From: Bacteroides mediterraneensis
Lineage (GTDB): Bacteria > Bacteroidota > Bacteroidia > Bacteroidales > Bacteroidaceae
DNA length: 64,000 bases
NCBI RefSeq assembly: GCF_016900355.1
Contig: NZ_JACJKA010000001.1
Coordinates: forward strand, 186,001-250,000
Direction of reading: 5' to 3'
In this document: positions 52,608-62,060 of the stretch, one piece after another
Layout of the letters: every line of letters starts with the position of its first letter
Numbering within the stretch: the first letter of the stretch is position 1
The notes under the pieces: generated by a model
Databases searched by the model: none
Told to the model about the DNA's origin: nothing
Seen by the model: only the letters and a program-made list of their open reading frames with translations
Made by a program: the position numbers and the translations under genes

Positions 52608-53771
52608 TCAAAAATCAGGATAAAGCGTGTTTTTCTGTGCCTTTGTACCCATACATTCCATTTCAATAAGCCAACCTGGACGGCAAACAGGAGCCAGCAG
52701 AATCACTTTCGGAATTTCTGGGAAACGCTGATCGAACATCTCACGTACCGTCATATAATCTGCCCCATCACGTAGATATACCAACATTTGTCCAATATCT
52801 TCAAACGACATTTCTGCTTCCTTCAACAAGGTCTCCACGTTTTCCCACATGCGTTCGGTCTGTTTCCGGATATCACCCGGATACACCACTTCCCCCCTGT
52901 GATTGATACTGGCCGTACCGGATATAAAAACCTGACGTCGGTCGCCATAATCCACATACGTACCACGCTCAAAACTTACTCCATACTCATACGTAGGATT
53001 CAAATGAGTCGGTGCATATAAATAATGAATCTGTTCCTGGCGGATACCCAATACGGCATACGTATCCATCTGTACCAGCACCTGCGTATCGGCATGACGC
53101 CCGCCGATACCAGTACTGGCTATATAATGTGTCTGTGGTGTCAAACCCTGCGTCACAAACACTTCGTTACGGGCTTTTACCACTCCGGCATAATTCACAT
53201 CTACATTCTGTACAAAAAACCAGGTACGAATGCAGTTCTCGGCCAGATGCCCTCCCTGTGCAATCAGTTGCAGGATATAATCATTCAGCAGCAAACGGGT
53301 CTGATATTCCGAGTTGGCCGCCCGGTTAGAAGCCGAACCACCCCACAGATGGCGGTAAACCCCATGTGACACTTCGAACAATCCGCTTTCCAGCGCACGA
53401 CATTGCACACCGGATTGCAGATATACCCATAATGCTATTTTTGTTCCGTTCAGCGGGGGCTGTTCCACAATCGAACAGGCACAGACCGAGCTTTCCGGCA
53501 CCTGTACCGCCAGCCAGTCGGCCTGATTGGCAGCATCGCTTAAAAAATAACGTTTGAACACGGCAACAGCTCCCTTCAACTCATTCTCCAACAGTTGATA
53601 ATAGGTATCGAGTAAAGTATCCAATTGCTCCTGATACGTCAAAGAAGGCCGAGTAACATGAATCATCACATGGTATTCAGCGACTCCTTCAGCCGGTTCA
53701 AAACGTGAAATTTCTACTAATGTATTTTCTTGTGACTTGTGGTTTCGTAGTTGTTTGTGGCTCATATTCAT
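52608..53771 (-). CDS. Rid-fold (YjgF/UK114-like) protein
   Basis: The 387-residue protein has a C-terminal RidA-like domain (about 255-380: VFISGTASINHRGEVVYPGD, QMLVYLRDGADYMTVREM, VCRPGWLIEMECMG). The N-terminal part is also beta-alpha and may be a second, divergent Rid-like unit, a layout shared with chorismatase-type proteins. Rid proteins hydrolyse enamines or bind small ligands; here the partner is unknown. It lies 5 bp before ccsBA and 13 bp after the CxxCH lipoprotein gene. No signal peptide is visible, so it is a cytoplasmic protein in an envelope operon. Confidence 0.8.
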   Translation of the reverse strand: MNMSHKQLRNHKSQENTLVEISRFEPAEGVAEYHVMIHVTRPSLTYQEQLDTLLDTYYQLLENELKGAVAVFKRYFLSDAANQADWLAVQVPESSVCACSIVEQPPLNGTKIALWVYLQSGVQCRALESGLFEVSHGVYRHLWGGSASNRAANSEYQTRLLLNDYILQLIAQGGHLAENCIRTWFFVQNVDVNYAGVVKARNEVFVTQGLTPQTHYIASTGIGGRHADTQVLVQMDTYAVLGIRQEQIHYLYAPTHLNPTYEYGVSFERGTYVDYGDRRQVFISGTASINHRGEVVYPGDIRKQTERMWENVETLLKEAEMSFEDIGQMLVYLRDGADYMTVREMFDQRFPEIPKVILLAPVCRPGWLIEMECMGTKAQKNTLYPDF

Positions 53772-53784
53772 ACTATTTTAATAT

Positions 53785-54504
53785 TCAAGGTTTGGCACCT
53801 CCATTTATCCAATCATCTATCAAGTTCAATAATACCGGCTCAGCCGAAAGAATGTCCTGATGGTCATGGTGCACATGACCGTTTTCATGCAGTACCTGAT
53901 ACAGAAAGCTGTTTTCCGTATCTGTCGGTTTCACCCTCATGACTTCCGGATTCACTACAGACGGGACATTTACCAGCTGTTCATAGCTTTTTCCTGCAGT
54001 CAGAAACAAGTGTCCTGCCGCTGAAGTACTTCCTCCATGGCAACTGGCACAGCGGGAGTCAAACACCTGCTGCACAGCCTGGAACATGCCGACTTGCTGT
54101 TCACCCACGTCCATACGAATCGTGTCTTCTGCCGTTTCCGAGCAATCGACCCTGGCAAAGGTCACTACCCGCTCTCGAATGCGGTTAATCACGCACAATT
54201 CGATTTGAGTGACTTCATCTGTCACTCCCGACATCACCACCTGCACCGTACCATCTTCTCCTGCCTGTGAAGGCATCACATTGGCAGAAGTCAGTGCATA
54301 TTCACTTTTCGCATCAAAACCGGCCACGGCTACCGTATATCCGGAAGGCCAGGTATCCATACCCGTTACCTTTCCGGTGAACTTCACCGTACGTCCGCCT
54401 TCTGCCGTATCAGGCACTGCCTCATAGATACGTCCTTCGTCGCAAGAAACCAGCCATAGGATTCCCAGCCCCAAGAGTATCCATCCATACACCTTTCTTT
54501 TCAT
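53785..54504 (-). CDS. Lipoprotein with a c-type heme motif (CASCH)
   Basis: Starting MKRKVYGWILLGLGILWLVS, the 239-residue protein has a lipobox ending at Cys (WLVSCDEG). A beta-rich N-terminal domain is followed by a cytochrome-c-like C-terminal region with one CASCHGG heme site, a conserved Met/His-rich tail (ENGHVHHDHQDI) and a final IDDWINGGA helix, as in single-heme cytochrome c domains. It is probably a periplasm-facing electron carrier. The ATG at 54504 was chosen over a GTG one codon earlier. Confidence 0.85.
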   Translation of the reverse strand: MKRKVYGWILLGLGILWLVSCDEGRIYEAVPDTAEGGRTVKFTGKVTGMDTWPSGYTVAVAGFDAKSEYALTSANVMPSQAGEDGTVQVVMSGVTDEVTQIELCVINRIRERVVTFARVDCSETAEDTIRMDVGEQQVGMFQAVQQVFDSRCASCHGGSTSAAGHLFLTAGKSYEQLVNVPSVVNPEVMRVKPTDTENSFLYQVLHENGHVHHDHQDILSAEPVLLNLIDDWINGGAKP

Positions 54505-54517
54505 CACACCCTCCTCT

Positions 54518-55732
54518 TTAGAACGTGTACTGAAGCATCACCGTGGCATTATGGGTCGCTATTCCCAAGTCGTCATTGTCGCGGTCAAGTTGTGTATCGT
54601 GCCCCCAGCGCCCTACAAACTGATACATAGCCTGTAATTTCAGGTTGCAGCCTTTAAAGAAATAGTTTACTCCCACGGCCGGCATATTCATGAATCCGTT
54701 TGTATCCATTCCGTTGCGGTTGAAGAAATCATAACGTGCCGTAGCTTGCAGACGGGAAGTCACGAAATAGCCTCCCTGCACGTATCCTCCCAGATAGTGA
54801 TACCCCTGGTCAATCTTCTGCCGTTTGGTAAAGCCCACGTGCATGTAATACATTTCCGCTCCCAGATAGAGTTTTCTTTTCAACATGGCAAACTCCAGTC
54901 CGGCACGGTAATCGTTCGTACTTTCGTTCTCACTCTCCACATTCAATGAAGTGGATAGTCCTAGCATCAGCTTGTCTTCATTCAGCCGGTTAGGATTTCC
55001 CTGCGTAGAAGGCATCACTCCTTTGGGCATGTAGGTAAAACGTCCGGCATAAAGCAAGGAAGGAATGTGCCAGTCGTCACTGAACGTTTTTCCTGCCGTA
55101 TTCACCGAAATACCTGTACCGTTGAATAATCCCACTTCATAGCCAAACTTATCTGCCAGCAGACCGTGTACTTCCACTCCCAAGTCGAATCCCGTTCCGA
55201 TATTGGGAGTCACGGCATTCAACGAATAGGGTAGAATCACCGGAGCGGTCAGCGACAACGGCAAGGAGGGCATCAAGGTTTCTCCCAACGTAGTCAGGTA
55301 GGCATGCGAAAAAGGTGTTTTAAACTTACCCACGCGGATAGAAAACTGTTTTTTCAGCTCCACATCGAACCAAGCCTGTTGCAACAAGGCTGCGCCCGTA
55401 ACCGCCGCATTCAGTGACAGATTGAACGACACTTTGCCAAAGGCTTTTCCTGTAAACCCCAACACGGCATAAGGAATGGCAAAGCCTGAGTTAGCCACAT
55501 TGTCCTGATTATAGGCCTTGTCCAGCCCTTCATCGTCATACCAGTTGAAATTGGCGCTTGTCTGCACTAACAGATAAGGCTTGAACACAAAATCGCCTTT
55601 CTTGGAAGCGATGGTAAATCCCTCTCTTCCAGCCAGTGACACGATACCATTTTCCGTATCTTCTTCATGTTGTGCCAGTGCTGCCAATGGCATTAACGCA
55701 GACAGACACAAGGCAGTCAGTATTTTTTTCAT
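54518..55732 (-). CDS. Outer-membrane porin-like beta-barrel protein
   Basis: The 404-residue protein has a signal peptide (ALCLSALMPLAALAQ) and a barrel of alternating strands typical of OprO/OprP- and DcaP-type porins: LLVQTSANFNWYDDEG, FSIRVGKFKTPFSHAYL and a terminal aromatic strand VMLQYTF. It likely forms a channel in the outer membrane. It sits between the di-heme oxidoreductase and the CxxCH lipoprotein, so it may import or export the substrate of that system. Confidence 0.83.
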   Translation of the reverse strand: MKKILTALCLSALMPLAALAQHEEDTENGIVSLAGREGFTIASKKGDFVFKPYLLVQTSANFNWYDDEGLDKAYNQDNVANSGFAIPYAVLGFTGKAFGKVSFNLSLNAAVTGAALLQQAWFDVELKKQFSIRVGKFKTPFSHAYLTTLGETLMPSLPLSLTAPVILPYSLNAVTPNIGTGFDLGVEVHGLLADKFGYEVGLFNGTGISVNTAGKTFSDDWHIPSLLYAGRFTYMPKGVMPSTQGNPNRLNEDKLMLGLSTSLNVESENESTNDYRAGLEFAMLKRKLYLGAEMYYMHVGFTKRQKIDQGYHYLGGYVQGGYFVTSRLQATARYDFFNRNGMDTNGFMNMPAVGVNYFFKGCNLKLQAMYQFVGRWGHDTQLDRDNDDLGIATHNATVMLQYTF

Positions 55733-55758
55733 AAGTTATCAGTTTCTATACTTAATGA

Positions 55759-57183
55759 TTAAAGTGAATTTAAAAACGCAATCAAGGCATCACGGTCTTC
55801 CTTACTCATACGCTTAAACAAGTTTTTCGAAGCTTCCGCCTCTCCTCCGTGCCACATGATAGCCTCTACAAGGTTACGGGCGCGTCCGTCGTGCAGAAAA
55901 TAGGTATGTCCGTTCACCACTTCCTGCAAGCCGATGCCCCATAATGGAGTGGTACGCCATTCATTGCCCCGGGCCAGACCACTCACGTAATTGTCGTTCA
56001 AACCCACACCCATAATTTCCGACCCCATATCATGCAGCAGAAAATCAGAATACGGATGGATGGTCTGATTGCCCAACCACGGCAGTTCCGTACCGTTCAG
56101 CAGGGTGGCTCCTCTTACTTTTGTGTGCAGCGTAGTTACATGGCAAAGATGGCATTTCGCCTCATAGAATTTCTGTTCTCCTTTCTGTACCTGCGGATCA
56201 TTCACATTCCGGCGGGCTGGTACACCTAAACAGTGCATATACAAGTCCACATCCTCCATGTCCTCGGTCGATACGTCCAACTGGTCGTACGAAAGTCCCA
56301 TCATACTGCCCTGGTCCATCTGCATCTGTCCCTCACATATCTCCTCGGGATAACGGCTGTTGGTCACTCCCATGTCACTGGAGAATCCTAATTCCACCGT
56401 CAAATCGGCATGCTGTGCCTTGTTGCCCGAAAGTCCCAGACGAGTTACTCCACGCTCACTGATATAATTACACCGTCCGCTAATGCCGTATTCGGGGTAA
56501 TTACTTTTGGCAGCCAATGCTTCGATTTCTTTCTGGTCGAGTGCCATCATCTGCCCCATCCCCACATGACGTAACGGTATACGGACAGAACAGAACAAAT
56601 CTTCCGGACGGATACTGTCGGCATACCACTCCGTAATGGTATAGGTTGGCTTGCAAAGCTCATAAGTTTCTCCATCGGGAAATTCGAATGTCTGGTAGTC
56701 ATACTTCACAGACAATTTCCCCTCCGGCTTCACCCCATAAATGGCCTGGTCATGAAGCACACGCCCATAGTTCTGGAAGAAGGCTCCGTTCTTTCGGGTG
56801 ATATACACCAACATGGAAGAAAAACCGTAATTTCCTGAGCCACCTTCACTCCACAAGGTAGGCTTGGTACGTCCGGCATTGCGGTGACAGCTTCCACAGG
56901 AATAACCGGCATACACGGGACCTAATCCACCATCCTGGTTACTACTGGTACGCACATCGTCATACAATCCATCTCCATCGTTGAAACGGCTGCTGTAAAT
57001 ACCCGACAGCCACGACGCTTCAAAGTCGTAAGCTTTCGAAGAAGTCAGAAAATTGGTAGCCGTACCGGCTGACAGTGCAAAGCCTTCCGGCACCTCCACG
57101 TACTGCTGGTCGGTTCCTTCTTTCTCACAGCTCCATAGAAGACAGGGAAAAAGTCCGTATAACAAAAGTTTTACTATTCTCAT
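55759..57183 (-). CDS. Di-heme oxidoreductase (DHOR/DUF1111) family protein
   Basis: The 474-residue protein has a lipobox-like signal (LLLYGLFPCLLWSC) and two c-heme motifs: CGSCHRNAG (about 95) and CHLCHVTT (about 347). The family pattern between them is preserved (LPLRHVGMGQM, LWGIGLQEVVNGHTYFLHDG near the end). DHOR proteins are periplasmic cytochromes commonly encoded beside imelysin. Heme attachment would need CcsBA, encoded in the same operon. Electron donor and acceptor are unknown. Confidence 0.9.
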   Translation of the reverse strand: MRIVKLLLYGLFPCLLWSCEKEGTDQQYVEVPEGFALSAGTATNFLTSSKAYDFEASWLSGIYSSRFNDGDGLYDDVRTSSNQDGGLGPVYAGYSCGSCHRNAGRTKPTLWSEGGSGNYGFSSMLVYITRKNGAFFQNYGRVLHDQAIYGVKPEGKLSVKYDYQTFEFPDGETYELCKPTYTITEWYADSIRPEDLFCSVRIPLRHVGMGQMMALDQKEIEALAAKSNYPEYGISGRCNYISERGVTRLGLSGNKAQHADLTVELGFSSDMGVTNSRYPEEICEGQMQMDQGSMMGLSYDQLDVSTEDMEDVDLYMHCLGVPARRNVNDPQVQKGEQKFYEAKCHLCHVTTLHTKVRGATLLNGTELPWLGNQTIHPYSDFLLHDMGSEIMGVGLNDNYVSGLARGNEWRTTPLWGIGLQEVVNGHTYFLHDGRARNLVEAIMWHGGEAEASKNLFKRMSKEDRDALIAFLNSL

Positions 57184-57281
57184 TTATTCTTCTCTTTTTC
57201 GGAAACATACAGAGGAAGCAAAGGAGGGCTTCCCCTTCTTTACTCCCCTGCCTGTCATTCATCAAAAATTTGTCTTAATGC

Positions 57282-58475
57282 TTAATCTACCGTACGTGCT
57301 TGTCCGTCTTTGAACAACAGGAATTCCAGGGTATGGAAACCACGTACATTCTGTGCGGCGGAAATGGCTTCACTGTCTTCAGAGTAGTCGCCACTCCATT
57401 CCATCTGGCTGTAATCTCCTGAATTCAGGATGTTCACGATGGCAGCTTGGTCAAGCGGCCAGCTGTCCATGTTCGGGTCAAGCCCTTGATCGGCTACCGG
57501 ACCAAACAAGAAAGCCTCACTCTTTTCCCATGGTTCACGGGCAGTAATCCAAGCATCACAGGCATCCTTGAAAGCCTGATTGGTTGGGTTGGCTGCCAGC
57601 GTATTCACTTTTTCATACAACGTACCTACCTTAGTTTTCAAATCAGCATAAGTAGGCAACACCACCACATCTACATAATTCGCTACCACCGGACTCAATA
57701 CACTTTCAGATAATGCATCGCAAGCTGGCTTCAACTGATTTTTCAGCAATACACTCAACTCACTGCAAGCTTCCTGTGCAGCCAGACTCTGTTCACTATT
57801 GATATGATTACGGAAAGGCTGAGGTATGGCCAGAATTTTATCATAAGCATTCTTGATAGCTGTCAAGGTATTGTCGGCCAGTTCCTGTTGGCCGTTGTTT
57901 ACCAACGCTGTGTACAACGATTTTCCAGCCACCTGACTCTTATCGATTGTAGCCCCACTAATCAACGACTCGCTACGTACCCCGCAAAACGCATTGCAAA
58001 TGGATACGATGTTATTGGAATAATCCTCACGTGAATGCCAGCTGTACCACGACTCTACGGCATAAAGTGCTTCGGTCACGTTCCCTGCCTGGTATTTGGA
58101 ATACGGGTCACCGATTTTTGTTTCTCCTACTTCATTGGCGATGTCCACACAACCATCTATCACCTGCTGCACGCACGAACCTGCACTGTTGAACGGAGCA
58201 CCGTGATTTTTAAAAGTCGTGGCATAACTTTCCCCTCCTTTATAGGACACCGCCCAATAATCATACAAATCAGAAGCATCCTTACGGAGCAGAGTCACTA
58301 CAGCTTTCATGTAATTATTCCAACTGGCAGCATTTTCCGATGTATAATCTATATCGGCTGCATCAATCGGTTCTGGCTGAGGAGCATCATTGTTACTGCA
58401 CGCGGTTGAAGCAAAAGCCAAGCCTACCGCAAAGGCTGCGGCATAAAAGAAATTCTTTTTCATATTCATAATCAT
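57282..58475 (-). CDS. Imelysin-family (M75) lipoprotein
   Basis: The 397-residue protein has a lipobox signal (AAAFAVGLAFASTAC) and the imelysin double helical-bundle fold. The signature GxHxxE is present as GFHTLEFLLF (about residue 380). Imelysins (EfeO, IrpA, ICMP) bind iron or heme in the periplasm and are often Fur-regulated; proteolysis is not their established role. ATGs at 58475, 58469 and 58463 are all possible starts. It is the second gene of the seven-gene operon. Confidence 0.9.
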   Translation of the reverse strand: MIMNMKKNFFYAAAFAVGLAFASTACSNNDAPQPEPIDAADIDYTSENAASWNNYMKAVVTLLRKDASDLYDYWAVSYKGGESYATTFKNHGAPFNSAGSCVQQVIDGCVDIANEVGETKIGDPYSKYQAGNVTEALYAVESWYSWHSREDYSNNIVSICNAFCGVRSESLISGATIDKSQVAGKSLYTALVNNGQQELADNTLTAIKNAYDKILAIPQPFRNHINSEQSLAAQEACSELSVLLKNQLKPACDALSESVLSPVVANYVDVVVLPTYADLKTKVGTLYEKVNTLAANPTNQAFKDACDAWITAREPWEKSEAFLFGPVADQGLDPNMDSWPLDQAAIVNILNSGDYSQMEWSGDYSEDSEAISAAQNVRGFHTLEFLLFKDGQARTVD

Positions 58476-58493
58476 TTTTAGGATTTAACAGAT

Positions 58494-59858
58494 TCATTTC
58501 TTGAAGAACCAGCCTACGTATGCCAGTCCGATGGAAAACTCATTTTCGCTGGTATAAGGGCCTGTACCAAACATCTTTCCTGTACCAATCTGGCGAGTGG
58601 TATAGTCCGCCTTTACCACCAGATTCGGCAACGCAAACCAGTTCAGTCCAGCCACCCACATGCTGACTTTGTTACGCAAGTCCATAGTTTGTCCCACTTC
58701 TCCCTTCTCCTGTGGATTATAGTATTCATAGCGGACAAACGGATAAATTACAGGAACCTTGGAATTGTGATTAAATATGGAACGCAGATTGACACCTACT
58801 TCTCCGGCATAACTGGCTGCATTTTTTGCCACTGGTACTACCCGACTATAAGAAGCATTGTTCGACAAGCGGACATTCTTACTACTGATAAACTTGGAAT
58901 TCGTCAAATTTCCATACACCACATTGGCACGCAACGTCACGTAATCATTCTTATACTGCAAGTCGCCTGAATAAATTCGTAGCGGTGCTTTCTGTCCCTC
59001 GTAGAAATTGGGTTTGTCGGAATTACCTGCCGTATTGGCACAATAATAAAAAGAACCTCCCACACGCAGTCCCGGCACTCCACGGTAATCTACACGAAAC
59101 ACATAACCCGGAGAGTTGAAATTATCTTCCTCAAAAATCCCTTGCTTACCACTACCTACCCATGTATTCCGGTCAAAACCATTTGCATTCAAACCCGCTA
59201 CGACCAGCACCTGATAATCAAACGTGGTATATCCTTTTCCCAACGTACCGAAAAACTCAATCCCTGTTTCATGCCACGTAGAAGGAAGAATTGTCGTCTC
59301 TCCTTCCGGACGCACTGTTCCAAAAAAATTAATAGGCTCATGATGTGCATTGGTAAGCCCTACTGGTACTATGATATGCCCAGCCCGCACGTTGAAAGCC
59401 GGATGAATCAGACGGGTAATATGGAACTGTTCCAAGGCTACTTCTCCTCCTTTTTCCATTTCAGTTTCATACTCCCCGTTTTCTGAGTTTTCGAGTTCCA
59501 TAGCCGTACCTACTCCTCCGGATTCAAATTCTATCTCCGCTCCCAAGATCCATTTAGGAGTAAACTTATAATCAAAAGCCAAAACAAAGCGTGGGATGGA
59601 AATCGTATTCCGATGATCACGGGTATTCCCGTCCGGATTTCCATAATAGCGATTAATACCATAATCCTTGAAACTGGCCACAGCCTCTCCATACCCTCCT
59701 ACACGAAAGCGGGTGTATCCGTCTTTGTCTATACGTTGCTTCTGCACCGCTGTTTTCACATATTCTCCAGCTACCTGCACCGAATCAACTTCACTAGCCG
59801 AAACAGTTCCTGCAACACAACAAAGAGCAGTAAAAAATAAACTAACTTTTTTTTTCAT
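58494..59858 (-). CDS. Outer-membrane beta-barrel protein, first gene of the imelysin operon
   Basis: The 454-residue protein has a signal peptide (SLFFTALCCVAGTVSA) and a porin-like barrel: FRVGGYGEAVASF, FVLAFDYKFTPKWILGAEI, NVRAGHIIVPVGLTNAH, ending in an aromatic strand (IGLAYVGWFFKK). It is not a TonB-dependent receptor: there is no plug domain. It is probably the outer-membrane entry point for the system encoded downstream. Its promoter and a possible operator lie just upstream. Confidence 0.82.
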   Translation of the reverse strand: MKKKVSLFFTALCCVAGTVSASEVDSVQVAGEYVKTAVQKQRIDKDGYTRFRVGGYGEAVASFKDYGINRYYGNPDGNTRDHRNTISIPRFVLAFDYKFTPKWILGAEIEFESGGVGTAMELENSENGEYETEMEKGGEVALEQFHITRLIHPAFNVRAGHIIVPVGLTNAHHEPINFFGTVRPEGETTILPSTWHETGIEFFGTLGKGYTTFDYQVLVVAGLNANGFDRNTWVGSGKQGIFEEDNFNSPGYVFRVDYRGVPGLRVGGSFYYCANTAGNSDKPNFYEGQKAPLRIYSGDLQYKNDYVTLRANVVYGNLTNSKFISSKNVRLSNNASYSRVVPVAKNAASYAGEVGVNLRSIFNHNSKVPVIYPFVRYEYYNPQEKGEVGQTMDLRNKVSMWVAGLNWFALPNLVVKADYTTRQIGTGKMFGTGPYTSENEFSIGLAYVGWFFKK

Positions 59859-59864
59859 TTCTCT

Positions 59865-59911
59865 GCGATTTTGAACATCGCAAAGGTAAACTACCCCAAA
59901 AAACTTATCAA
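59865..59911 (-). promoter_or_regulatory. Promoter and 5' dyad of the imelysin operon
   Basis: On the minus strand a TTG (59909-59911), 20 nt, TACCTTTG (59881-59888). A GCGAT/ATCGC dyad (59865-59881) lies between the -7 box and the start codon at 59858, a possible operator. No clear Fur box is visible. Confidence 0.55.
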
Positions 59912-60397
59912 TACCTAAAAATTACGAAAACAACAAATAAAACCTACTCATTTTTCAGTATATATCCAACTTAATTTTCACATAAATCAGGACACCTTTA
60001 TATTACTGGTTTATAGAAACATAGAATAAATCGGTGGATAATTATCCTTTTAAAACCCTCTCTATAAGCCCCCATTATATACCTAAAAGGGACTAATCCC
60101 AATATAACAATCCAGCCCAATTCATTTATTAAATTGAGGCATTTCACTAGAACATAGAGACCAACTTACCCCGGCATAAACATGACAAGATATTTCATAA
60201 AGACGCTTTGGAGAAATATCATCCTCACAAAAACCAAAAGAAGGCTCTCCCGACGAAACGCCAAGCTGTTTTCACTTTCTCCGTTTCGACAAATCTCCAG
60301 ACGGCAAATCAAAAATGCCCAGCACAGCATTTTTTGTAAATTCAACAAAAAGATACTCTTTTTTACAATAAACCGTACTCTTGAAATGATAAATTAC
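59912..60397. other. Gene-free AT-rich region between divergent operons
   Basis: This stretch is AT-rich with no convincing gene. A weak AT-rich hairpin AAAAATGC/GCATTTTT lies at 60311-60334 with a T-run after it. Open frames here (60166-60348 minus; a 5' extension of the next gene from 60182) look spurious. Confidence 0.55.
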
Positions 60398-60405
60398 TAC
60401 CTTTG
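60398..60405 (+). promoter_or_regulatory. -7 box of the exported-protein operon
   Basis: TACCTTTG matches TAnnTTTG exactly and lies 49 bp before the ATG at 60455. No good -33 box is at the right distance. Confidence 0.55.
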
Positions 60406-60454
60406 CCTCCAAGAGAAGATATTTTTTTATTTTTATTATCAAAATTATCTATTT

Positions 60455-61132
60455 ATGAAAAAACTTATATTACTATTCACCGGCCTGTTCATGTTGTCTA
60501 TCTCATCGGCCTTCGCACAAGACAAGACTGCTAAAGAAATCATGAAAGAAAGAAAAGAAATAGCAAAACTTTCAAAGAAGGCCTTAAACGAAAAAGCTAC
60601 AAAAGACGCTCGCAAAGAAGCCAAAAGATTAAAGAAACAAGGATGGCAAATTGCTCCGGGGGCACTTCCACTCGAAAAACAATTGGACAAATCATACCTC
60701 ATGCAATATGAATATGATGAAAACGGATACCAGAAATTCTTGATGGGAGAAGCAATCAGTACAGGGGAAAATTATGATGGGGCTAAGATGCAGGCTTTGG
60801 AACTGGCCAAACAAAACCTGGCTGCACAAGTACAAACAGAAATGACTGCGCTTGTAGAAAATCAGGTAGCCAACTCTCAATTGTCAGCTGAAGATGCCTC
60901 TTCTGTTACCAAAAGTATCATGGCAAGCAAGAACCTCATTTCACAAAGCATTGGCCGTACAATCATTGTAATGGAAGTATATCGTACTTTAAGCAACAAG
61001 AACAAGGAAGTACTGATCAGAATCGCATACAATAGTGAAATGGCAAAAGAAGTAGCCAAGAATGCAATCAGAAAATCACTTGAAGAAGAAAGCAGCAGTC
61101 TAAGCGATGAACTGGACAAACTCTTAAAGTGA
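60455..61132 (+). CDS. Exported LPP20-like protein of unknown function
   Basis: Starting MKKLILLFTGLFMLSISSAF, the 225-residue protein has a signal peptide (cleavage after FAQ), a Lys-rich helical segment (TAKEIMKERKEIAKLSKKAL) and then a domain with ALELAKQNLAAQVQTEMTAL and a final helical tail. The AxxxAxxxLA repeat pattern resembles LPP20-type outer-membrane lipoprotein folds, but no lipobox is present. The 91-residue upstream extension in frame is not credible. It is the first gene of a four-gene operon (31 bp gap to the next). Confidence 0.78.
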   Translation: MKKLILLFTGLFMLSISSAFAQDKTAKEIMKERKEIAKLSKKALNEKATKDARKEAKRLKKQGWQIAPGALPLEKQLDKSYLMQYEYDENGYQKFLMGEAISTGENYDGAKMQALELAKQNLAAQVQTEMTALVENQVANSQLSAEDASSVTKSIMASKNLISQSIGRTIIVMEVYRTLSNKNKEVLIRIAYNSEMAKEVAKNAIRKSLEEESSSLSDELDKLLK

Positions 61133-61163
61133 CAAAGATACGGCAATTCATAAAACTTCTTAC

Positions 61164-62042
61164 ATGAATCGGACGACCGCTAAAAGGATTATTTCCTTTA
61201 TGATACTTTGCATTCTACCGCTTACCTTCTATGCCCAAAAGACAAAGAAGGTATGCGGTGAATATATTTACTATGTACCTACTAACCAGTCACTGGAGCA
61301 GGCAAAAGCCATTGCATTAGACCGAGCTAAAATCAAAGCATTGGCAGATGAATTCGGAACCATTGTCAGCCAGACCAACTCCACCGTCATTACCAACGAA
61401 AACGGAAAGACGGACAACCGTTTTTTCTCGTTAAGCGGCAGTGAAGTAAAAGGTGAATGGCTTGAGAATGAGGGAGAACCGCAATATGAGATTTCATATG
61501 AGCAGAATATGCTGACCGTGAAATGTTCAGTATGTGGTAAGGCTCGAGAAATCAAAAATTCATCGGTCAATTTTAAAGCCATGATTTTGCGGAACGGAAC
61601 CACCGAGCGGTTCAACAGCAGTGAATTCCATGACAATGACTTCATGTACCTTCTGTTCCAAGCTCCTGTAGATGGATATGTAGCCGCTTATTTGATTGAT
61701 GAAACACCTACAGCTTATTGCCTTCTGCCATATCAGAACGACAGCGATGGACAGCAAGCCGTAAAACATGGACAAGAATACATCTTTTTCTCACCGGAAA
61801 AGGCACTTGAAGAAGTAAATCTTGTAGACCAGTACTCCTTAACTTGTACGGGAACGGTAGAACAAAACCAAATCTACGTGATTTTTTCACCCAATCCGTT
61901 TATTAAGGCTACTGACAATCTCAACGGAAAGTATATGCCGAGACAACTGAATTATAAAGATTTTACGGAATGGCTATCCAACTGTAGGAAACTAGACCAG
62001 CAAATGAGTATCAAAATATTACATATGGAAATACGTCCCTAA
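61164..62042 (+). CDS. Exported DUF4384-like protein
   Basis: The 292-residue protein has a signal peptide (ISFMILCILPLTFYAQ). The N-terminal part (AKAIALDRAKIKALADEF) again looks LPP20-like, and the C-terminal half matches DUF4384: DFMYLLFQAPVDGYVAAYLI, TAYCLLPYQND. DUF4384 domains occur in predicted signalling proteins of unknown function. It lies 31 bp after the LPP20-like gene and 18 bp before the transglutaminase-like gene. Confidence 0.75.
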   Translation: MNRTTAKRIISFMILCILPLTFYAQKTKKVCGEYIYYVPTNQSLEQAKAIALDRAKIKALADEFGTIVSQTNSTVITNENGKTDNRFFSLSGSEVKGEWLENEGEPQYEISYEQNMLTVKCSVCGKAREIKNSSVNFKAMILRNGTTERFNSSEFHDNDFMYLLFQAPVDGYVAAYLIDETPTAYCLLPYQNDSDGQQAVKHGQEYIFFSPEKALEEVNLVDQYSLTCTGTVEQNQIYVIFSPNPFIKATDNLNGKYMPRQLNYKDFTEWLSNCRKLDQQMSIKILHMEIRP

Positions 62043-62060
62043 TAATCAACATTTCAGATC

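Noticed and set aside
60166-60348. 60-codon minus-strand frame between divergent operons
   Set aside because: No recognisable domain, signal or promoter; likely chance.
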